A stretch of 64,000 nt of DNA from NCBI GenBank assembly GCA_964551445.1, contig CAZKCG010000005.1, positions 92,479 through 156,478 of the forward strand, written 5' to 3'. This DNA is from DAOPXV01 sp964551445 (GTDB taxonomy: Bacteria; Muiribacteriota; UBA9980). Position 1 is the first letter of the stretch; every line of letters begins with the position of its first letter. Below are positions 27,301 to 34,947 of the stretch, in pieces. A program made the translations under genes and the position numbers. The notes beneath the pieces are model-generated. The model saw only the letters and a list, made by a program, of their open reading frames with translations. It did no database searches and was not told the origin of the DNA.

Positions 27301-30300
27301 CGTCAGGCATAGACGTCAATCAGCCCAATATAACATCCATAACTGATATTTACGGCAATCCCGCGACCGCTTCAGCCGGCGTCGATATAGATGACGGCGT
27401 AGGGCCTTCGATAGTTTCGGCGGTTTACACCGACGTAAATAATAACGGTATCGATAAGGGAGATACCGTCGTTCTTACCTTTACCGAGCCGATACAGATA
27501 TCGAACGTGGTCGAGTCGGATCTCCAGCTTCCGATCCCCGGCGATATATTGGGTTCGGGCCCCGCCTTCACGGTGGCGCCGACGAGCACACAGCTTACGA
27601 TAACGCTCGGGACCAATCCCGTGCTTCTTATCGCGGGTACCTATCTTCCGACGAACCTTTCGGCGGGATCGCCTTCGGGCATAAACATATCGGCCACTCT
27701 CGCCAACGGCCACATAACCGACATGGCGTTAAATAACGCCATAAGGACCGCTTCGGCCGTCGATATAACCGGGTCAGACCTTGTCAGGCCCACCCTTTTA
27801 ACCGCCAGATGGACTGATATGAACGCTAATGGCGTGGACGCCGGCGACAGGCTTACGCTTCATTTCGATAAACCTATCACCTTCAGAAGTTACCAGCCCG
27901 CGGATTATAACCTTCCTGTTACAAGCGACAGTTTAGGCTTCAGCCCGAATATATCGGTTGACGCCGTGGATAAAACCAACCTTAATATACTTCTGGGAAC
28001 GGCTCCGAAACTCACGATCCCCGGCGTGTTTAACGCCGGAGTGACGACGGCCGGATCGCCTTCCGGTATAGATATTTCAAATAACATGACGACGACCAAC
28101 GGGATAACCGACGTTTATGGAAACGCCGCGATGCCTTCCTCGGTTAAAGATATCACAGGAGGAGATGCGGCCGGTCCGATCCTTATCAACGCAGTTTATT
28201 ATGATACTTCCAATAATGGCGTTTCCCAGGGCGACGTGCTCGGCCTTGTTTTCGACAAGAGCCTTCAGATAACCGGAACGAGTTTCGCCGGACAGTTCGT
28301 AATTCCGATCCCCGGCGACAGCCTCGGCGTAGGAGCTACATTCGCGGCCGGAACCACTGCCGCGGATATCCGCGTGACGCTCGGTTTAAATCCCTTCCTG
28401 ACGATAGCCGGCACATATACTTCATCGGTATTGCTTGCCGGTTCGCCTTCCGGTATCGGATGCAACGGAACCGCTGGCGCGCTCAGCGACTATTCAGGCA
28501 ATCCGCCGCAGGCAACGGATCCCGTTGATATAATAACCGCGAGTCTCGCCGGTCCTCAACTTCTCATCGCGCGTATAGACGACGCGAACGGCGATAATTT
28601 CATTTCAGCGGGCGACAGAATGGTGCTTACTTTCAATAAACCGGTAAAAATAATACCGCCCGGACTTACCGTAACCGATTTCGTTCTCCCCGTAAATTCA
28701 GATACTTTCGGGGCTAACGCGACCTATGAAGTGAATATGCTTAATTCGACGGAGGTTTTCGTCGGGCTTCAGACGGGCGTTAAATTCAGAGTGGATGGAA
28801 CTTTCAATGCTGCGACGATAGCTTCCGGATCGCCTTCGGGCATCGCTATTCGCGCCGGATGCGCAGTTATACAGGACTTTATAGGCAACATGGTCGTCGG
28901 CGGAACGGTAGTTGACATTGCCGATACTTTCGCGCCTTACGTTTCAACCGTCCGTTTCGAGGATGTCGGCAATAACGGGATCAACGCGGGCGACAGGCTT
29001 TACGTTAAATTCTCGGAACAGATAGTTACCGCGAATCTTGCCATAACCGATTTCGCGCTTACCGAAGCGCTTGACTCGTTCGGAGATCTCGCGGGCGTTA
29101 TCCAGTCGGATACCGATATGCTGATAATAACTCTCGGCAGGAACGCTAAATTCAAGATCGCCGGTATCTATCCTGCGGACGCCGGTTCTTCCGGTCTCGA
29201 TCTTTCATTGAATTTCGTCGCCGACCATATAAAGGATTCCTCGTCGAATTCGGCGAAACGGACAACGCCAAAGGATATATATTCAACCGATACTACCCGT
29301 CCAGTAATAACGGCCGCCAGATACGGCGACGCTAACAACAACGGAAGAATTGACGCGGGCGATACTCTTTCGGTCGTCTTTTCAAAGGCGATAGTCATAA
29401 ACGGCGTGGATAAAAATGATTTCAAAATAATAAACGGAAGTTTCGGCGTCGGCGGAACGCTTGCGGCGTCGCAGATCGGCACAAATGAAATATCGTTCGT
29501 TCTCGGAAACGCTCCGACGCTCGTGGTAGAAGGAGTATATCCGGGCGATCCGAACGCGACAGCTATAGATCTCGCTGACGCCTTCGTGGTTTCGCATATC
29601 AGCGACATCGTCGGAAACAGCCCTTCATCGGTAGGATACATCGATATAAGCGACGTCAGCGGGCCGGTAATAGTTTCGGCTACCTACTATGACGTTAATG
29701 CTAACGGCGTTTCCCAGGGCGATCAGCTCAGAATAAAATTTTCCAGAACGATAGTCGTAGCCGCTCCAAGCACTTCGACATTCGTACTGCCGGTCAACGG
29801 CGACACGTTCGGAACGAGTCCCACTATATCGTCCTCGGGTTCCAACGAGATAACCGTTACGCTCGGCGGAGCTCCGCAGCTTACGATAGCCGGAACTTTC
29901 CTTTCGGGCAATACCGCTCCAAGTTCGCCTTCAGGCGTCAATATAAACGGAACTACTTCCACCATCACTGACGTTTCAGGAAATCCCGCCAGATCGCTTC
30001 CTTCCGCGGTGGACATAACCGGTTCAGACCTCGTAGCTCCGACGCTCGTTTCGGCTATATATACGGACGTTGACGGAAACGGCGTTTCGGTCAACGATAA
30101 GATCACGCTTACCTTTTCCGAGAACATGCTCTTTTCGAATATGATATCGCTCGCCGATTTCCAGCTTTTAAACGGCAATTTCGGCGACGGCGTCAAGTTC
30201 GCGGCCGGGACCAGCGGCCGTGAGCTTATAGTCACCCTCGGCAATAACGCGCTCTTCTCGATGTTCGGCGCTCAGCAGACGGCCATCGGAAGACATCCAT

Positions 30301-33233
30301 CAACTTACGTGACGGGTCATATGATGGATATTTCCGGAAACGACTGGCCTTCGGGCGTACCAGTTCTCGTATCGTCTAACGATACGGTAGCTCCGACGAT
30401 CGCCGGCGTAAAATTCGTTGATGCCGACAATATGGGCATAACCCGCGGAGACAGGATAGAGGTCACATTCAATAAAGCGGTGATAGTCGATGAAACTAAC
30501 GCCAGATCGACAGATTTCGTGCTTCCCGTTTCCGGCGACAGTTTCGGCGCAGGCGCGGTCGTCACCGCGATGACCGATAAGAAAGCCGTTGCCATTATAC
30601 TTGGCGATGGCGCTAATTTCACCGTTCGCGGCCAATTCTCGCCCGGACTTCTCGCGACGAATTCGCCTTCAGGCGTAAACCTTTCGAAGATACTTACTAC
30701 GATAACATCTCTCGCCGGCATAGGGGCCAAGCCTCACCCGGTCGCGATCGACATAACTTCGGACGATATGGTCCCGCCCAAAATAGTTTCCGCCGAATCC
30801 CAGGGCGCTCATGGCAAAAACATTATAAAAGCGAGAGGCGACAGCATAACCTTGACGGCTCTTATAGACGATCCGTCGTTACGCGCAAGCGATATCACGG
30901 CCGATCTCAGGTCTTTCGGCCTCGGCAAAGCGGTCGCCGCGCAGTCCTACATTAACGGCACCGCGACCTGGGCGAGCATAAACACGCCTGACGTCCGCGG
31001 AACTATCGAGGTAGTGGTAAGCGCTATCGATATAGCCGGAAACATAGGCACCTACGGCCTTTACGTATCGGTTATCATGCCTGTCGAAAAAGTAGGCGCT
31101 GAAATAACTCCCGCCACGGTGCTTAGAAAATCCGGTGCGCGCGACTTCAAAATGCTTTTAAATCCTCGCTTCAGAAGTTACGACACTGGAATGGACAAGA
31201 TAGTGATAACCGTCCCGAAAGGATCGTCCGCGACCACGGACAAAACGAATTTCACGAACGTGGACATTTCAAAAGGCACGGTAATAATAAACGGCAGGCT
31301 CGCGACGACCAGATTCAACGGCACTCCTAACGGCGGCGAGGTCGTAATGACATATGACACGACCACCTCGGAGATCACCATACTTCTGGGCGAGCGTGTA
31401 AATCAGAATACGACGATCCAGACGATAGAAGTCAATTTCAGGGCTACCGTTCCTGAATTCGAAGACGATCCTTTCGGCAAATATTTTGCGGTTAAGGTCG
31501 ATGACACCAAGGACCCTGCAGCCGTATCCGCGACCGCAGAGAACGTGAATCAGATAACGGGCGATTCGGACGGCCTTAAGGTCACGACCATGGGCATCAA
31601 GGTAAAATACGTAACCGATAAGGTAGTTATAACGCCTTCATTCTGGAAAGTAGTTTTCTCGATAAAATTCAATTTCGATATGAACGCGGAAAAACCTCCA
31701 AAAGTTACATTTAAGCCAACTTATACTCTTCAGAACGAGCAGACCGTTACTTTAATGTCTTTCGTTGACGGTTTATATATGGGTTACGCCATAGTTCCGT
31801 TCGAAGCGTTCGGATTTAACGGAGAATATCTGCTGAACGTGTATAACGCCCAGGATTATATGGGTAACGACGTCAACACGCTGACGGTCAGGCAGAAGTT
31901 CTCGCCGAAGTTCCTTATTTCGGCATTTATGAACCCGCTGGACGAGAAGACGCTCATGATAAACACCAAGTACATACAGTCGGTGACCACGGAAGTTCTC
32001 GTGTCAAATCCTACTATCAGGGTATGGCAGGATGGAACTAACGAAACGCTTCTCACTAACGTTAACGCAGTCGCCCGTCCCAACCTTTATAAAGGTTTCT
32101 ACACGATAAGCCCTGACTATTCGGGCAAGGCTCAGATAGAAGTGGAAGGCCGCGTAGGACCGGACAGCACGGTTATAAACGGTAAATCGGTCGTCGAGTT
32201 TCAGTCCCAGTTCATAAAAAGCGATGCCGGCGGCACGCTCGCATCGAGCGACGCCAAACTTAATATGGTCATACCTAAGGGCGCTTTTGATAGAGACGTC
32301 ACGCTTGTGCTGCTGCCTGATTTCACGAAGATCTCGCAGATGATGGAATACGACGGATCCGAAAATAAAGCCCCGAGGCTATACGCCGCGGCCCAGTCCG
32401 CCGAGCTTACTCCTATGACGGAGATCTTCAGGGTGTATCCCGAAAATCTCGCTTCGAAACTTCCTATAGACGTTTCGTGTGACATCTCGAAATATTCCAC
32501 TAAAGAGATAGAGAACACAGGGCTTTTCACAATGAACGCGAAAAGCGGAATGTGGGAGTTCGCGTCTAAAGAAGTTAAAAACGGAAGAATGACGGCTAAG
32601 ACCAACGGCGTATCATCGGTAGCGGTATTTAAAGATATTACCCCGCCGGCGCTTAACGTTCCCAAAGATCTTTTCGACAAGGTCATATCCGATAAATTCG
32701 ACGTAGAGCTTACCGACCGGGGTTCGGGCCTTGATATTACAAGCATTAAAGCGACCCTCAGCGGCAGGCTTATGAAGACCGAGTACAATGAAAAAGACGG
32801 TAAATTGACGCTTTACATTCCCGGAAAGACCATGGCGGGCATCCACAACGTAACGCTCGAGGTCAACGACAGGCTTGGAAACAAGCTTTCGGCGCCGGAT
32901 ATGCAGGTCGCCGCGGCCGGTTTCTTCGACATAGTCAATTTCGTTTCATATCCGAACCCGGCGAAGTCAAGGCTTAACATAAGCTATACTCTTGGAAAGG
33001 CTATATCGGAGCTGAATATAAAGATATACGACGCAAACGCCGATATGGTATATGACTTCGGCGATCTTCCGATGAACAGTTTCAGCGCCGGAAAACATAC
33101 CACGCCGGCATGGTTCTTAACAAACGATAACGGCGACCGCGTTGCCAACGGCGTATATTTCTACAAGATGACGGCCCGTGACGCAAACGGCGACAAACTC
33201 GAAAAATACGGAAAAATAGCTATATTGAAATAA
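21342..33233 (+). CDS. Giant exported protein with 22 Ig-like repeats and FlgD-like C-terminus
   Basis: 3963 residues. ATG 21342 is chosen: AGAGGTG lies upstream and a signal peptide begins there (hydrophobic core LLILFFISLCFNFMFF, cleavage near ASA at 38); the frame upstream looks non-coding. A fibronectin-III-like unit (about 41-160) is followed by 22 repeats of about 130 residues (about 286-3140). Each runs GP-x-I-x-x-A-x-Y-x-D-V-N-N-N-G-V-x-x-GD-x-L-x-L-T-F-x-K-P-I, a middle with DF-x-LP and GD-x-LG, and an end ITD-x-x-GN. This resembles SbsA-type bacterial Ig domains with an added DxNxNG...GD calcium-like loop. Beta-rich domains follow, ending (about 3865-3963) in YPNP and NGVYFYKM, like FlgD-Ig/type-A sorting domains. 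It is probably a surface fibre or adhesin. Confidence 0.85.
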   Translation: MLQRLGKEPARGSGFVRSLLILFFISLCFNFMFFTDASARPTTGPTLTLTSNAGGNSTLTWTTTTPVAPSVGPIRYDVYRKPVGGAFVRIGQQLTNGGPVTDTIGSDAWENGGGGAKDGTTFDATYNRFGLSYQYVILAIDNADSLTNTDTPDATTASVRLHWCDAQAPQITTMTGAPVNASKQRKTQFTISVGANFVDWDCNSVSQFNLRYSNGATTITTPFNRPAGTVTPQAVTNLTATMDLNQAAFVDGNTISYWIECSDPNGNNTTSNITPTMLASNPRTLILDTVAPTITSITYMETGPLAGIDAGDQFIVTFSEDLQTGQGGQAALGSTNFSITNADGNAGNFGSGGSIVGGPLNTQVTMVLGTGPILKFVGGANSTLRYVGVTAIKDLAGNDADGTAVFTVRNNQSGAPAGQFPNAPRPFINTSPVFTDSDNSGTVNASDKLLLTFSKPVMLYTASLNGGDFVQAPQIITGDVFNVTSAALTGATNNQIDITLAAGSNFTIAGVYNSGTTTAGSPSGFDVRQNAANTVPPNIVDDFGNSAQQRPAGSGGPVLDIIGASTQGPRVTSFEYNDVDNAGIRDGLSAGDTMSVVFDKPVLLGNGALTVGSAFNLTVGGDSLDNPTFAVSGGRLYMNYTSAPILTVYGTGAGSSGADISGSLNDLTIMDIYGNKAVASTSKDIGFLATIPGPAIKTSGTDMIVYTDNAPAGVSSGDFIDIIFDKPIVLNGAVTAADFNITSLNFGSGPTFATIDNAAAGNGVNRRMLRATLGGSAIVNGSSRIGLAAGTRIQNWGGTGTVAGPQYPVRTTPPGPKIVTAAFTDVTNDGITSGDTIVLTFDKPISCDATHVANIIANPAATFQLIRTVTNPANVPSLGTAPLAGIDAPGASGLTNQQIRIKLGTNPNLTIAGVFGTDADAVGIDVISGTTNIEDQIGNAAEANAPAGKDLAGTVTTRPTLLSIAYTDTGTSTAPFARLDGITGNPAGGGNPRLLTGDILTLTFDRAVTASAAIAANAFRTPVNNDTLATFTLVQPGDNVTTAILPVAALTATQIRLSFTAAPSIKVAGVYNGNIVAGSASGIDIANAIPAGTITDVYGNTADVSTPKDIGTTDIVNPTPSEAVYIDVNNNGVDAGDIIRLGFSEPVLVNPFGTTPISAGNFTLTNGGNLGTTGLLFRAFNTNTNNSTIEIVLGTGATLQFTANPATNSTIDVNDGSGAIQSLTDVSGLGAVHKSAPPVSIMPQSSTGPVITSVTYTDVTNDGVSAGDTLLLTFSRNININNPLAQNFAIYGNNGTDTLGVNPAFATAGLAANQLRITLGTTPRLTVVGTYSGPTGAATGININDGVAPNPANPNPGAIFDNQNQPAVAAAVPIDIAGASGGTGPQITKGSWGDVNNNGVVDAGDTLAITFNKAIVVPLPAPPPPTALTRTVFNVPVSGDYIDFTTYAKTGTYELTLTLSNLARFRVDGVYANVNTAGSPSGIDIAGGGITPNSITDTLGNLAVPSSTITDIGSSDTTGPVLVSASYNDTNASNTVDTGDRVTLNFSEPIVINAPVKANFNVQNGNFGNAPQFLPGGANTQLIVQIDAGAALTFIGATTSSVDINGTISTLTDVSGNFAHSSTQKFLTVQSAGNGPRIITAQWIDNAPAGVVSAGDSLRLTFDKDIILNGVASPLDFTLPVTGDTLGVGVNIVGGGNAREIVVTLGTGAYLSIIGTYASTAVTPNSPSGIDISTVGAASGHIVDTFGFNARANTPVGVDITSNDATGPHIITAVYEDVDTNGVTVGDRVWLTFNENVTAPVGLAAVQAAHFSLLPAGIGNLGANPSFEWYATSPAQLIIKLGNSPALTIKGVYPTTPGANGIDVSGTITQITDISGNPSVPNAPAGVDIGPFETTPPAVIGCRYVDANSSGAVDQGDRLYAVFNETVIMSNPVVTDFRLPVTNDTLGGGATFGPGNNNREVMITLGSAPVLKPVGIFSPTALTPGAPSGIDVNQPNITSITDIYGNPATASAGVDIDDGVGPSIVSAVYTDVNNNGIDKGDTVVLTFTEPIQISNVVESDLQLPIPGDILGSGPAFTVAPTSTQLTITLGTNPVLLIAGTYLPTNLSAGSPSGINISATLANGHITDMALNNAIRTASAVDITGSDLVRPTLLTARWTDMNANGVDAGDRLTLHFDKPITFRSYQPADYNLPVTSDSLGFSPNISVDAVDKTNLNILLGTAPKLTIPGVFNAGVTTAGSPSGIDISNNMTTTNGITDVYGNAAMPSSVKDITGGDAAGPILINAVYYDTSNNGVSQGDVLGLVFDKSLQITGTSFAGQFVIPIPGDSLGVGATFAAGTTAADIRVTLGLNPFLTIAGTYTSSVLLAGSPSGIGCNGTAGALSDYSGNPPQATDPVDIITASLAGPQLLIARIDDANGDNFISAGDRMVLTFNKPVKIIPPGLTVTDFVLPVNSDTFGANATYEVNMLNSTEVFVGLQTGVKFRVDGTFNAATIASGSPSGIAIRAGCAVIQDFIGNMVVGGTVVDIADTFAPYVSTVRFEDVGNNGINAGDRLYVKFSEQIVTANLAITDFALTEALDSFGDLAGVIQSDTDMLIITLGRNAKFKIAGIYPADAGSSGLDLSLNFVADHIKDSSSNSAKRTTPKDIYSTDTTRPVITAARYGDANNNGRIDAGDTLSVVFSKAIVINGVDKNDFKIINGSFGVGGTLAASQIGTNEISFVLGNAPTLVVEGVYPGDPNATAIDLADAFVVSHISDIVGNSPSSVGYIDISDVSGPVIVSATYYDVNANGVSQGDQLRIKFSRTIVVAAPSTSTFVLPVNGDTFGTSPTISSSGSNEITVTLGGAPQLTIAGTFLSGNTAPSSPSGVNINGTTSTITDVSGNPARSLPSAVDITGSDLVAPTLVSAIYTDVDGNGVSVNDKITLTFSENMLFSNMISLADFQLLNGNFGDGVKFAAGTSGRELIVTLGNNALFSMFGAQQTAIGRHPSTYVTGHMMDISGNDWPSGVPVLVSSNDTVAPTIAGVKFVDADNMGITRGDRIEVTFNKAVIVDETNARSTDFVLPVSGDSFGAGAVVTAMTDKKAVAIILGDGANFTVRGQFSPGLLATNSPSGVNLSKILTTITSLAGIGAKPHPVAIDITSDDMVPPKIVSAESQGAHGKNIIKARGDSITLTALIDDPSLRASDITADLRSFGLGKAVAAQSYINGTATWASINTPDVRGTIEVVVSAIDIAGNIGTYGLYVSVIMPVEKVGAEITPATVLRKSGARDFKMLLNPRFRSYDTGMDKIVITVPKGSSATTDKTNFTNVDISKGTVIINGRLATTRFNGTPNGGEVVMTYDTTTSEITILLGERVNQNTTIQTIEVNFRATVPEFEDDPFGKYFAVKVDDTKDPAAVSATAENVNQITGDSDGLKVTTMGIKVKYVTDKVVITPSFWKVVFSIKFNFDMNAEKPPKVTFKPTYTLQNEQTVTLMSFVDGLYMGYAIVPFEAFGFNGEYLLNVYNAQDYMGNDVNTLTVRQKFSPKFLISAFMNPLDEKTLMINTKYIQSVTTEVLVSNPTIRVWQDGTNETLLTNVNAVARPNLYKGFYTISPDYSGKAQIEVEGRVGPDSTVINGKSVVEFQSQFIKSDAGGTLASSDAKLNMVIPKGAFDRDVTLVLLPDFTKISQMMEYDGSENKAPRLYAAAQSAELTPMTEIFRVYPENLASKLPIDVSCDISKYSTKEIENTGLFTMNAKSGMWEFASKEVKNGRMTAKTNGVSSVAVFKDITPPALNVPKDLFDKVISDKFDVELTDRGSGLDITSIKATLSGRLMKTEYNEKDGKLTLYIPGKTMAGIHNVTLEVNDRLGNKLSAPDMQVAAAGFFDIVNFVSYPNPAKSRLNISYTLGKAISELNIKIYDANADMVYDFGDLPMNSFSAGKHTTPAWFLTNDNGDRVANGVYFYKMTARDANGDKLEKYGKIAILK
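22200..30765 (+). repeat. 22 tandem ~390-bp coding repeats in the giant gene
   Basis: Repeat units begin near each ACCGGTCC/GGGCCG-type GP codon pair and encode the Ig-like units described for the giant gene. They are diverged at DNA level (only short blocks such as TCGCCTTCGGGCATAGA recur), so the array is old rather than freshly duplicated. The third-last to last units keep the pattern; a 23rd unit at about 30766 lacks the D-N-G loop. Confidence 0.8.
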
Positions 33234-33254
33234 ATTGATCGGAGGTCGAAAATA

Positions 33255-33956
33255 ATGACAAAAAACGGAAACAGGATATTTTTAACAGCCATACTTGCCG
33301 CGTGCCTTTTCACCACGCTCGGCGCCGGATGCACCACGACCAAATCGACCGATTCGTCCACATCGATACTTCAGCAGATAGGCGGCGTGGATAACGGTAC
33401 CAGCGTTATAACCTATACTCAGTCGTCGCAGAACATCACCCAGGCGGTAAAATATTTTGCGGCGAAGGATTACGATAAAGCGATATCATCATTCCAAAAA
33501 ACGCTTGTGACCAATCCAAACCAGGAAGAAATGTCCATTGCTTACTCGGGGATAGGCTGGTCAAAAGTAAAAAAAAGCGGTTCGATAAGCGACGGCAAAA
33601 ATGACTTTCAGTCGGGATACGCCGCGCGCTCGAGCGTTAAGGACGCCAAGGTCGGCCTCGCCGCGGCTTATCTTCTGGAAGACAGTCCGAAAATAAAGGA
33701 AGCAATAACCCTTCTTGAAAGCATGGGGATCAGCAGCACCGGCGACGTTACGCTCGTAGACCCTAATTTCAGATACGTTTCGGAAGTAGGCACGGGGATA
33801 TCGAACGCGTCGGTCCACGCCCTGCTAGCCACGCTTTATTACTACAATAACCAGGACACGCTGTCCAAACAGCAGATCGCGATAGCGAAACAGGAAGATC
33901 CGTCAAGCGATAAAGTGGTATCTATAGACACGGCGATAATGACGCTGGGATTTTAG
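33255..33956 (+). CDS. TPR-containing lipoprotein
   Basis: 233 residues with GGAGG before the ATG. The signal peptide ends in a lipobox, LGAGC (Cys near 26), so it should be lipidated and anchored. A Ser/Thr-rich linker is followed by a TPR-like segment (about 60-95; AVKYFAAKDYDKAISSFQKT, L-x-x-N-P) and further helical hairpins to the end (VHALLATLYYYNNQ). It starts 21 bases after the giant gene and both end at the terminator at 34012, so they are one transcript. A role in exporting, assembling or anchoring the giant protein is an inference from position. Confidence 0.75.
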   Translation: MTKNGNRIFLTAILAACLFTTLGAGCTTTKSTDSSTSILQQIGGVDNGTSVITYTQSSQNITQAVKYFAAKDYDKAISSFQKTLVTNPNQEEMSIAYSGIGWSKVKKSGSISDGKNDFQSGYAARSSVKDAKVGLAAAYLLEDSPKIKEAITLLESMGISSTGDVTLVDPNFRYVSEVGTGISNASVHALLATLYYYNNQDTLSKQQIAIAKQEDPSSDKVVSIDTAIMTLGF

Positions 33957-34011
33957 CGGCCGGGACGGCTCGCGAAAAAAGGTTAAGTAATAACAGTAAA
34001 TAATAAAACAA

Positions 34012-34050
34012 AACAGGAGCGCAATAATTTAAGCGCTCCTGTTTTTTCTT
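34012..34050 (+). terminator. Intrinsic terminator after the lipoprotein gene
   Basis: AACAGGAGCGC (34012-34022) pairs perfectly with GCGCTCCTGTT (34033-34043), and the T run continues to 34047. Confidence 0.9.
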
Positions 34051-34077
34051 GAAAGTAGTATCACCTTTTTTTTAGGA

Positions 34078-34398
34078 GTAACAATTTTTTTTTCGGGATG
34101 TCTCGGAGGAGCCTAAGATGGTGACGACGCGCCTGAGGCGCTAGTGTCGCTGGAGCCAAGGATGGCGAGAAGCGACGGGTCGAGAGCCTCCGAGAGAAAA
34201 GCGGCGCAAATTCGCGGGAGTCCAAGGGGCGGTGGTCATTAGACTAAATGCTAAGCGCGACCCACAGGAGGTCGGCATAGGGATTCAAAATTCGGTTACG
34301 CCGAATTTTAGAAGCCCTTGTCCAGCGACCGAAGGGAGTCGGAACGTGCCGCGATGCCATGGATGGCAATGAGCGGCGTCCCGAAAAAAAATTGTTAC
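34078..34398 (+). ncRNA. 321-bp structured element with 20-bp TIRs and GGA-loop hairpins
   Basis: The ends are inverted repeats: GTAACAAT, T-run, CGGGA (34078-34098) against TCCCG, A-run, ATTGTTAC (34379-34398). Inside, TCTCGGAGG pairs with CCTCCGAGA. On the plus strand, hairpins present GGA in the loop: GCC-AAGGAT-GGC (34155-34166, inside GTCGCT/AGCGAC), CGACC-CACAGGA-GGTCG (34258-34274), CCGA-AGGGAG-TCGG (34329-34342) and TGCC-ATGGAT-GGCA (34355-34368). AAAATTCGG/CCGAATTTT (34287-34309) is a perfect hairpin. GGA in loops is the CsrA-site pattern of CsrB/RsmZ RNAs; the TIRs instead suggest a MITE. No promoter or U-tract end was seen. The right TIR supplies the stop codon of the next gene. 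Confidence 0.5.
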
Positions 34399-34850
34399 GA
34401 TTTCTTCGCGAGATAGTCTATTTCGTATCTGATGGCGTTTATATGAGCCACCTCGGCCGCCTCGAGCTCAGTGAACATATCCTTGAGCGGTTTGAGTTTC
34501 AGTTCTTTGGCCACGCAGTAGTGAAAAACTGCGCCCATTTTTTCCTCGAAGAGGGAATACTTTAAAAAATCTATAGGTTTCAAGCCGTCTTTAACGGCGT
34601 CGTTAGGTTTTAAAATTATTATTTCGGGTTCGGAAAACTTTTTGAAGAAATCCGTGTCGATCTCTTCGATATGTTTTCTTATCATCTTCATATGAAGCGT
34701 TTCGTCGTTTATCATTTTCGTGAAAAAATCCTGGCTTCGTTCATCTTTGAAAGCTTTAAGTCCTATGTTATATTTTTGAATTTCCTTCTTTTCGTTTCTA
34801 TAAGCCTGCACAAGGATGTCCAGTTCGCCGTCGATTATATGATTGATCAT
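34395..34850 (-). CDS. Rubrerythrin/ferritin-like diiron protein
   Basis: 151 residues. ATG 34850 is chosen because a perfect promoter (34885-34913) lies just upstream and GGGGTGA precedes the codon; a longer frame to 34964 would start before that promoter. Four helices carry candidate iron ligands: EKKEIQ, DETLHMKM (E-x-x-H), EEKMGAVFHY and EAAEVAHINAI (E-x-x-H). These match ferritin-like/rubrerythrin bundles that bind two irons and often reduce peroxide. No rubredoxin domain is present. The C-terminal Lys-Lys-Ser and stop overlap the TIR of the neighbouring element. Confidence 0.75.
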   Translation of the reverse strand: MINHIIDGELDILVQAYRNEKKEIQKYNIGLKAFKDERSQDFFTKMINDETLHMKMIRKHIEEIDTDFFKKFSEPEIIILKPNDAVKDGLKPIDFLKYSLFEEKMGAVFHYCVAKELKLKPLKDMFTELEAAEVAHINAIRYEIDYLAKKS

Positions 34851-34884
34851 TTTTTTCACCCCGTATAAAAAATTGGCCGCACAA

Positions 34885-34913
34885 ATTATAACATAAGCCA
34901 TTTTTATTGTCAA
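34885..34913 (-). promoter_or_regulatory. Perfect consensus sigma70 promoter of the rubrerythrin-like gene
   Basis: Minus strand: TTGACA (34913-34908), 17 bases, TATAAT (34890-34885). It lies between the end of the upstream gene and the ATG at 34850, with a leader of about 28 bases. Confidence 0.85.
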
Positions 34914-34947
34914 TTTTCCATTTATTTCGTTTCTTTTACCGGCGCGG

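Noticed and set aside
29168..30730. Several minus-strand frames of 70-170 codons antisense to the giant gene
   Set aside because: They recur at the same phase in each repeat, are low in complexity (S/P/V-rich) and arise from the repeats on the other strand.
22200..30765. Regularly spaced repeats considered as a CRISPR array
   Set aside because: Units are about 390 bases, diverged and coding; there are no short identical repeats with unique spacers and no cas genes.
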